Shown piece by piece: positions 47,094 to 52,796 of a DNA stretch of 52,796 bases. The position numbers were made by a program, and so were the translations under genes. Location of the stretch: contig NZ_JAMOHY010000021.1 of assembly GCF_024448695.1 (NCBI RefSeq), positions 1 through 52,796 of the forward strand, in the 5' to 3' direction. Below the pieces are notes generated by a model that made no database searches, was not told the origin of the DNA, and worked only from the letters and a program-made list of their open reading frames with translations. The number at the start of each line of letters is the position of its first letter. Position 1 is the stretch's first letter. This DNA comes from Stutzerimonas stutzeri. GTDB taxonomy: Bacteria > Pseudomonadota > Gammaproteobacteria > Pseudomonadales > Pseudomonadaceae.

Positions 47094-50015
47094 ATGCCGG
47101 AATCGTTGCTCATGTCCCTCGACAATCTCTCGCACCGCGCTTACCTCTGCACGACCGATTCGAGCGAGGCTTTTCAGGACGCTGCTCACCTGGTAGGCGT
47201 ACTCAATGGGGCCAATCTCGGTGTCTGGTCCTGGAACCCGTATGCCGGGTCTGTGCTGTGGTCCGAAGGCACCCAGAAACTTTTCGGTTTCAGCGCCGAA
47301 CATGAAATTCCTGCAGGTACCGAATACCCGCAGCTGGTTGCCAGCGAAGATCGCCAGAGGGTCCGCGAACGCTTTCGCATGGCACTGACTGAGAATGCTT
47401 GCTTTACCATTCGTCACCGCATTCTCTGGCCAGACGGCTCCCAGCGCTGGCTGGAACTCCACGGGCAACGTCAGCGCAACGAAGCGGATCAGCCTGTTCT
47501 GGTGGGTGTGGTCCGCGATATCAGCGAAGAAATTCAGCAGGCGCAGGAACTGCAGAACAGCCAGGAGCGACTCAGCCTGGCCCTCGACTCGGTCGAGCTG
47601 GGCACCTGGGACTGGCACATCCCCAGCGACACACTCTACGCATCAGCCCGCGCGTCCGAACTTCAAGGCGTCATCGAAGGCCCTTATCACGGCCCATTCA
47701 AGGATTTCTTCGCCTGCATTCTTCCAGAAGATCGCCACGCCATGCGCGAGACCTATCGCGATCTGCTGGCCGGTCACCGCCGGGATTACCAGGCCGTTTA
47801 CCAGGCCCAACTTCACGACGGCACGGTCCGCCACCTGGAAAGTACGGCCAAACTCTACCGTGACGATCAAGGTGCGCCTTTGCGCATGGCCGGCATTGTC
47901 ATGGACATCACCGAGCGGGTGTTGCGCGAACAACAGGCGGCAGCCTCAGAGGCGAAGTTCGCCACCCTCTTCCAGGGCAGCCCGGACGCCATCAGCCTGT
48001 CGCGCATTCGCGATGGCGTTTTCCTCGAGGTAAACCCCAGCTTTACTCGAACCTTTGGCTGGCCAGCCAGCGAAATCGTCGGACTTGACGCACCGCAGAT
48101 CGGATTCTGGCAGGACGACGAACAGCGACAGGTCCTGTACCGGCAACTCGCCCGCGACCAGCACCTGGAGAACGTCGAGGCCCAGTTCCGTACCCGCGAC
48201 GGAGCTCACGTCACCTGCGTGGTATCCAGCCGCTTCATCCGCATCGAACGTCGGCGCTGCATCATCACCACCTTTCGCGACATCACCACGCGACAACAGG
48301 CGGAGGCAGCACTCAGAAACAGCGAGACCAAATTCGCCAAGGCGTTTCATTCCAGCCCCGACGCCATCACCATCAGCGAACTCAAGACCGGTCGATTCAT
48401 CGAAGTCAACGAAGGCTTTCACCGCCTCACCGGCTACCGACAGGATGAAGTCATTGGTCGCACCGCGGCAGAGCTCGCCGTATGGCCGGGCGAACAACGC
48501 CAGCAGATTCTCGACTTGCTTGAGCGTGACGGTCGCGTCTGCAACTGGGAGATGCTCGCCCAGGACCGATACGGTGTGCTCAAGCACATCGAGGTATCGG
48601 TAGAAATCATCGAGCTCAACAATACCGAATGTATTCTGCTGACAGCACGGGACATCAGCCAGCTCAAAGCCGCACACGCGCAGATTCACCATCTGGCCTA
48701 CCACGACCCTCTGACCAACCTCCCCAACCGCACACTGCTCATGGATCGCCTGGTCCAGCAAATCGCGCTGTACAAGCGCCACAACCTGCGTGGCGCACTG
48801 TTGTTCCTGGATCTTGACCACTTCAAGCACATCAACGATTCACTCGGCCATCCGGTTGGCGACGCCGTATTGAAGATGGTAACTGCGCGCCTCGAAGCCA
48901 GCACCCGCCTGGAAGATACCGTCGCCCGTCTCGGCGGTGACGAGTTCGTGATACTGCTGACCGGCCTCAGTGGCAAGCGCACGGAAATCACCCGCCATGT
49001 GCGCGAGGTGGCCGAAAAACTGCGCAAACTGCTGGCCGAACCCATGGTCTGCGAGGGTAACCGCTTGCAGGTCACACCCAGTATCGGCATCGCCCTGATA
49101 CCCGATCACGGCGATACCCCCGCAGATCTGCTCAAACGGGCCGATATCGCCCTATATCGCGCGAAGGATGCCGGGCGCAATGCCATTCAGCTGTTTCAAA
49201 GCACCATGCAGGAAGTCGCCAGCACTCGCCTGCAACTGGAAAGCGAGCTGCGCCTGGCCCTGTTGAACGAGGAGTTCGAGCTTTTCCTGCAGCCCCAGGT
49301 AGACGCCCGTTCAGACACAATCATCGGCGCCGAGGCACTTCTGCGCTGGCAACATCCCCAACATGGCTTGCGCTCGCCCGCTCATTTCATTGATGTGCTG
49401 GAAGACAGCGGCCTGATTATCGAGGTGGGTGACTGGGTGATCGGAGAGGTCTGCCGGATGACAGCCTCGCTGCTGGCAAGCGGTCTGGTACAGGCTGATT
49501 CATTCAGCCTGTGCATCAATATCAGTCCGCGCCAGTTCCGCCAGAACGACTTCGTTGAACGCATTCTCGCAGCACTCGAGGAAAGCGCCCTGCCGGTACG
49601 GATGATCAAGCTGGAAATCACCGAAGGGATCGTGATCGAGAATCTGGACGACACCATTGCCAAAATGCACCACCTGCGCACGCACGGTGTGAGCTTTGCC
49701 ATGGACGACTTCGGCACGGGCTATTCATCCCTGACGTACCTCAAGCGGTTGCCGGTGGATCTGCTGAAGATCGATCAGTCCTTCGTACGTGACGCGCTGG
49801 AGGATGGCAACGACGCCGAAATCATCCGCGCCATCGTGAGCATGGCCAAAAGCCTGGGGCTGGAAGTAATTGCCGAAGGCGTCGAGCAAAAAGGCCAGCT
49901 GGACCTGCTGCAACTTCAGGATTGCCACCTTTACCAAGGCTATCTATTCAGCCACCCACTACCATTCGCGCAGTTCTGCGAGTTGCTGCGCATGCAGTCA
50001 GAGGCTCAGAAATGA
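47094..50015 (+). CDS. Multi-PAS GGDEF-EAL protein, cyclic-di-GMP turnover
   Basis: A 973-residue cytoplasmic signalling protein. It has about four PAS/PAC sensor domains (roughly 36-155, 160-285, 290-415 and 420-540), then GGDEF (motif at 614-618) and EAL (motif at 747-749). The RLED inhibition site lies five residues before GGDEF. EAL catalytic signatures DDFGTGYSSL, KIDQSF and AEGVE are present, so both synthesis and degradation are possible. No membrane helix is predicted. The start MPESLLMSLDN follows GGGGTGG; the longer frame upstream is rejected. Confidence 0.9.
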   Translation: MPESLLMSLDNLSHRAYLCTTDSSEAFQDAAHLVGVLNGANLGVWSWNPYAGSVLWSEGTQKLFGFSAEHEIPAGTEYPQLVASEDRQRVRERFRMALTENACFTIRHRILWPDGSQRWLELHGQRQRNEADQPVLVGVVRDISEEIQQAQELQNSQERLSLALDSVELGTWDWHIPSDTLYASARASELQGVIEGPYHGPFKDFFACILPEDRHAMRETYRDLLAGHRRDYQAVYQAQLHDGTVRHLESTAKLYRDDQGAPLRMAGIVMDITERVLREQQAAASEAKFATLFQGSPDAISLSRIRDGVFLEVNPSFTRTFGWPASEIVGLDAPQIGFWQDDEQRQVLYRQLARDQHLENVEAQFRTRDGAHVTCVVSSRFIRIERRRCIITTFRDITTRQQAEAALRNSETKFAKAFHSSPDAITISELKTGRFIEVNEGFHRLTGYRQDEVIGRTAAELAVWPGEQRQQILDLLERDGRVCNWEMLAQDRYGVLKHIEVSVEIIELNNTECILLTARDISQLKAAHAQIHHLAYHDPLTNLPNRTLLMDRLVQQIALYKRHNLRGALLFLDLDHFKHINDSLGHPVGDAVLKMVTARLEASTRLEDTVARLGGDEFVILLTGLSGKRTEITRHVREVAEKLRKLLAEPMVCEGNRLQVTPSIGIALIPDHGDTPADLLKRADIALYRAKDAGRNAIQLFQSTMQEVASTRLQLESELRLALLNEEFELFLQPQVDARSDTIIGAEALLRWQHPQHGLRSPAHFIDVLEDSGLIIEVGDWVIGEVCRMTASLLASGLVQADSFSLCINISPRQFRQNDFVERILAALEESALPVRMIKLEITEGIVIENLDDTIAKMHHLRTHGVSFAMDDFGTGYSSLTYLKRLPVDLLKIDQSFVRDALEDGNDAEIIRAIVSMAKSLGLEVIAEGVEQKGQLDLLQLQDCHLYQGYLFSHPLPFAQFCELLRMQSEAQK

Positions 50016-50039
50016 AAGGGCGTCATGCGACGCCCTTTC
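50014..50039. terminator. Bidirectional terminator after GGDEF-EAL gene
   Basis: GAAAGGGCGTC-ATGC-GACGCCCTTTC is a perfect 11-base-pair hairpin that overlaps the last two bases of the stop codon. It can serve the small gene on the opposite strand as well. Confidence 0.75.
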
Positions 50040-50045
50040 GACTGT

Positions 50046-50203
50046 TTAGCCTTCGAGCGCGGGACGCTCGCCAGCAGCGCTGATCGGAATACACTTGGGC
50101 TTGGCCTCTTCCGGCAGTTACGCAGAGCAGACTCGAACAGGTCGTTAAAACGATCTACGTCGATGGGTTGGTGAAACAGCGGAATCATGGAAAAACGGGG
50201 CAT
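50046..50203 (-). pseudogene. Small protein with apparent one-base frameshift
   Basis: AGGAG eight bases before the ATG at 50203 supports a real gene that begins MPRFSMIPLFHQPIDVDRFN. After residue 29 (near 50117-50120) the frame shifts. The neighbouring frame continues LPEEAKPKCIPISAAGE to a TAA at 50048-50046, uses typical Pseudomonas codons and stops neatly before the terminator. The unshifted frame uses rare codons and runs through the terminator. One extra base restores a protein of about 52 residues. It may be a recent mutation, a sequencing error or recoding; function unknown. Confidence 0.45.
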
Positions 50204-50309
50204 TTGGTGATCTCCTGATTGCCAGCGAGTGGTTGCCACAGGAGCCGTAATCGGCATCCTGTACCCTGGATAGGCCCCTTTTCTTTCAAGCCGCTTGTGG
50301 GAGTTTCTT

Positions 50310-51056
50310 ATGCCTGGAGTCATGCTCATTACAGGTGCCAGCCGCGGAATTGGTGCCGCCACCGCCAGGCGCGCTGCCGCTGAAGGGTATGCGCTGTGCC
50401 TGAATTACCATCACCGCCAGGACGCCGCGCAACGGCTGCTCGATGAGCTGAAGAGCGCAGGCGCACACGCCATAGCAGTAGCCGCGGATGTGGCCGACGA
50501 AACCCAGGTTGCCCGCCTCTTCGCTACGCTTGATGCCGAATTTGGCAGGCTCGACGTGCTGGTCAACAACGCCGGCATGCTGGAGCGACAGATGCGCCTG
50601 GATGAAATGGACGCTGCACGTCTGGCGCGCGTCTTTGCCGTCAATGTCACCGGCAGCTTTCTCTGCGCCCGCGAGGCGGTAAAGCGCATGTCCACACGCT
50701 ACGGCGGCAAGGGTGGCGCCATCGTCAATGTATCTTCCATCGCCGCCAGACTGGGCGCCCCGAACGAGTACATCGACTACGCAGCTGCCAAGGGCGCTAT
50801 CGACAGCATGACGCTGGGCCTGGCCAGGGAAGTTGCCGCTGAAGGCATTCGCGTCAACGCCGTGCGACCTGGCGTGATCGCTACAGATATACACGCCAGC
50901 GGCGGCGAACCGGGGCGCGTCGAGCGGGTCAAGGCAAGCGTACCCATGGGGCGCGGTGGCGAGGCTGAAGAAGTGGCTGAAGCGATTCTCTGGCTGGCCA
51001 GCGAAAAAGCCAGCTACACCAGCGGTGCATTACTGGACGTCAGCGGCGGCCGCTAA
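50310..51056 (+). CDS. Short-chain dehydrogenase/reductase
   Basis: A 248-residue SDR oxidoreductase, FabG-like. The cofactor loop GASRGIG is at 9-15, NNAG near 86-89, and the catalytic residues are Ser142/Ser143, Tyr157 and Lys161 (YAAAK). The substrate is unknown, as is usual for isolated members. GGGAG lies six bases before the ATG. It converges with dusC, the two stops overlapping by three bases. Confidence 0.92.
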   Translation: MPGVMLITGASRGIGAATARRAAAEGYALCLNYHHRQDAAQRLLDELKSAGAHAIAVAADVADETQVARLFATLDAEFGRLDVLVNNAGMLERQMRLDEMDAARLARVFAVNVTGSFLCAREAVKRMSTRYGGKGGAIVNVSSIAARLGAPNEYIDYAAAKGAIDSMTLGLAREVAAEGIRVNAVRPGVIATDIHASGGEPGRVERVKASVPMGRGGEAEEVAEAILWLASEKASYTSGALLDVSGGR

Positions 51057-52030
51057 GCGATTCCCTCTTCCACGCCCAGCAGCTTCTCTTCCACCCCGAG
51101 CAACCGGTCAATTCGCTCGCAATCGCTCTCGCGGCGCAATTGATCGAACAGCACAACCGCCTGCGGATAACTGCGGGTCAGCATGGAAACCCATTGCTTC
51201 AGACGACCTGGCGCATAGCGCGGAGACATCTTGCGCCGGGCCTGCAACCAGAAATCGGCCAGCAAGGGCTGAAGACAGGCCCAGCTCATCGGCTCGACTT
51301 CCAAACCGTTAATGGCAGCGCTGATCTGCCGCGCCAAGTCAGGCCGACAGACCAGCCCACGACCCAGCATGATGTTCTCCACACCGCTCACTTCCCGGCA
51401 ACGCCGCCAGTCATCCAGCGACCAGATATCGCCATTGGCAAACACCGGTACCGCAACCACTTCCTGCACCTTCGCCACCCATTCCCAGTGGGCGGGCGGC
51501 TTGTAGCCATCGACCTTGGTCCGCGCATGCACCACCAGTTGCTCGGCGCCACCATCGACCAGGGCCCGCGCGCAGTCCAACGCGCCGTCCGGACTGTTGA
51601 AGCCCAGACGCATTTTGGCTGTAACCGGGATATCAGCCGGCACCGTGCGGCGCACCTCGCGCAAGATCGCATGCAGTAGCTCGGGTTCGTTGAGCAGCAC
51701 GGCGCCACCACGGGACTTGTTCACCGTCCGGGCGGGGCAGCCAAAATTGAGGTCGATAGCCGGAGCGCCAAGAGCACATGCGCGCGCTGCGTTATCCGCC
51801 AGGCAGACTGGATCGGAGCCCAGCAGCTGCACGCGTACCGGCGTACCGGCACGGGTTTTTGCACCGCTAGCCAGTTCCGGCGCCAGCTTGCGGAAACTGG
51901 ACCTAGGCAACAGCCGATCCGACACGCGAATGAACTCAGTCACACACCAGTCCACACCACCCACGCGGGTCAGCACGTCGCGCAGAATCTCATCAACCAG
52001 CCCCTCCATGGGCGCCAGTGCAATCTGCAT
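51053..52030 (-). CDS. dusC: tRNA dihydrouridine(16) synthase
   Basis: A 325-residue FMN enzyme that reduces uridine 16 of tRNA. Features are [13 protein letters not shown] at the start, catalytic Cys98 in [15 protein letters not shown], and the FMN-binding VTAKMRLGF. It fits the DusC subfamily better than DusA or DusB because of its short length and motif wording. It has no close co-directional partner in the window. Confidence 0.93.
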   Translation of the reverse strand: MQIALAPMEGLVDEILRDVLTRVGGVDWCVTEFIRVSDRLLPRSSFRKLAPELASGAKTRAGTPVRVQLLGSDPVCLADNAARACALGAPAIDLNFGCPARTVNKSRGGAVLLNEPELLHAILREVRRTVPADIPVTAKMRLGFNSPDGALDCARALVDGGAEQLVVHARTKVDGYKPPAHWEWVAKVQEVVAVPVFANGDIWSLDDWRRCREVSGVENIMLGRGLVCRPDLARQISAAINGLEVEPMSWACLQPLLADFWLQARRKMSPRYAPGRLKQWVSMLTRSYPQAVVLFDQLRRESDCERIDRLLGVEEKLLGVEEGIA

Positions 52031-52107
52031 GGGTCAAATGCTCGCCGAAAAAGAGCGGCATTGTACGGGGTCTGCATGATCGGTTGAATTAATCTGCTTA
52101 CCTGCTC

Positions 52108-52131
52108 AACAGGCCGCTAAAAAATGTAGGC
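52108..52131. repeat. Short dispersed motif, copy 2
   Basis: AACAGGCCGCTAAAAAATG with following TAGGC resembles 33668-33690 at about 18 of 23 positions. It lies upstream of dusC, in a 258-base region without a gene. Confidence 0.3.
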
Positions 52132-52288
52132 GAGGCAGGAAACGCAGCAAGAACACACGAGAGACGCAGCGCAGCAAGGTAACAGCCGCAATGTGAGTGC
52201 AGCGAATCAGGCGGAATTTAGGCGCTCTAAATGAGCACCAAGCGTGTTTTAACGAAGTATTACCAACACAGGTTTTTCGACGGCCAGA

Positions 52289-52591
52289 TTAGTCGTCACC
52301 CAGCCGCGGACGTCGCCGATGTTCCATATCCGTCTCATTGCCGCCATGGCCCGGTTCGGCCTTCGAGTCAGGGTTTTGTGTATTGATCCATTTGGGCTTC
52401 TGCCAGCTGGCGTCTTCCGCATTTCTGGAAGCGTCAGCGGGATAGCCGATTCCCTCCCCCATTCCGATCGAACCATTGCCGGCTGCATGATCGACCGGGG
52501 CCGTATTCTGCGCTACTGACTCCAGAGCGGTTATACCCATGGCCGTCAGCATCGCCGCGCAACCCAAAGTACGTACCAGAAAGCGTCGCAT
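52289..52591 (-). CDS. Small exported protein, unknown
   Basis: A 100-residue protein with a convincing signal peptide (MRRFLVRTLGCAAMLTAMG...SVA, about 1-27). The hydrophilic mature part is rich in Gly, Asp, Glu and Asn, with no cysteine at the cleavage site, so periplasmic rather than a lipoprotein. AGGAGG lies seven bases before the ATG. I do not recognise a family. It stands alone between dusC and the window's right end. Confidence 0.65.
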   Translation of the reverse strand: MRRFLVRTLGCAAMLTAMGITALESVAQNTAPVDHAAGNGSIGMGEGIGYPADASRNAEDASWQKPKWINTQNPDSKAEPGHGGNETDMEHRRRPRLGDD

Positions 52592-52761
52592 CAGCACACC
52601 TCCTCATTCACCTGAAATATTAGGCAAGCAAACGGCCAGCAAGTGCGCCAGCTGCCAGAGCGGATGACCGATGGCACAAGCACTCTTGCCTGCATCGGCA
52701 GCAGCCAATCAGGAAGTTAACCCAAGCATTTGATGAATAAATACTTTTTCCAACATAACCC

Positions 52762-52789
52762 GTGACAACAGCCCGGAAAGCTGTAGAAT
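52762..52789 (+). promoter_or_regulatory. Candidate sigma-70 promoter at window end
   Basis: GTGACA (52762-52767), a 16-base spacer and TAGAAT (52784-52789). It reads rightward and probably serves a gene or RNA that starts just past the window edge. Confidence 0.5.
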
Positions 52790-52796
52790 GCCGGCC

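Noticed and set aside
50006..50203. The unshifted 65-codon reading of the small gene near 50 kb
   Set aside because: Its second half uses rare codons and passes through the terminator hairpin, unlike the shifted frame.

Overview
The window looks like a core chromosomal segment of a Pseudomonas-type gammaproteobacterium. It has moderately high GC, Pseudomonas-like gene content and order, and several short Pseudomonas-style repeated palindromes. From recalled knowledge of P. aeruginosa, the order pepN ... nadK ... fadH ... xcpPQ ... metZ-purF-cvpA-dedD-folC-accD-trpF-truA-fimV ... asd-leuBDC-LysR ... dusC is largely conserved. No phage, transposon, CRISPR array or obvious island was found.

Layout. 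1-3.5 kb: an RND-type transporter and a Ycf48-like periplasmic partner. 3.7-10.6 kb: pepN, a DUF2797 protein, YeaC, a rhomboid protease, a metallophosphoesterase and NAD kinase, all on the minus strand and mostly with touching or overlapping ends. 10.7-13 kb: DUF1853 and the chromate transporter chrA on the plus strand. 13-16.5 kb: a minus-strand trio of a coiled-coil protein, a D-cysteine desulfhydrase-like PLP enzyme and a cyclic-nucleotide-binding/rhodanese protein. 16.7-21 kb: fadH, divergent from a membrane-anchored nitrilase-like hydrolase that overlaps an AraC regulator. 21.2-24 kb: a cyanide-insensitive cytochrome bd oxidase operon with two small downstream genes. 24.4-26.9 kb: a coiled-coil membrane protein, a WYL regulator of the CapW/BrxR type, a sirtuin and tRNA-Asp. 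26.9-30.1 kb: the type II secretion pair xcpP-xcpQ. 30.2-45.9 kb: the biosynthetic and cell-envelope block metZ to leuC. 46-52.8 kb: a LysR regulator, a four-PAS GGDEF-EAL protein, a small frameshifted gene, a short-chain dehydrogenase, dusC and a small exported protein.

How the genes connect. leuC-leuD-leuB with asd form an amino-acid biosynthesis group, and the divergent LysR gene shares a regulatory region with leuC. accD-folC-dedD are chained by overlapping ends and are followed by cvpA, purF and metZ. xcpP and xcpQ encode the inner-membrane connector and outer-membrane secretin of a type II secretion system, but none of the other xcp genes is in the window.

The most notable observation is that the xcpQ secretin (749 residues) ends in an extra SPOR peptidoglycan-binding domain. 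That domain is about 55% identical by eye to the SPOR domain of the DedD-like protein encoded 4 kb away. Other points of interest are two dyad sequences in front of the lone CapW/BrxR-like regulator, a small gene downstream of the GGDEF-EAL protein that appears to carry a one-base frameshift, and a sulfur-themed three-gene operon.
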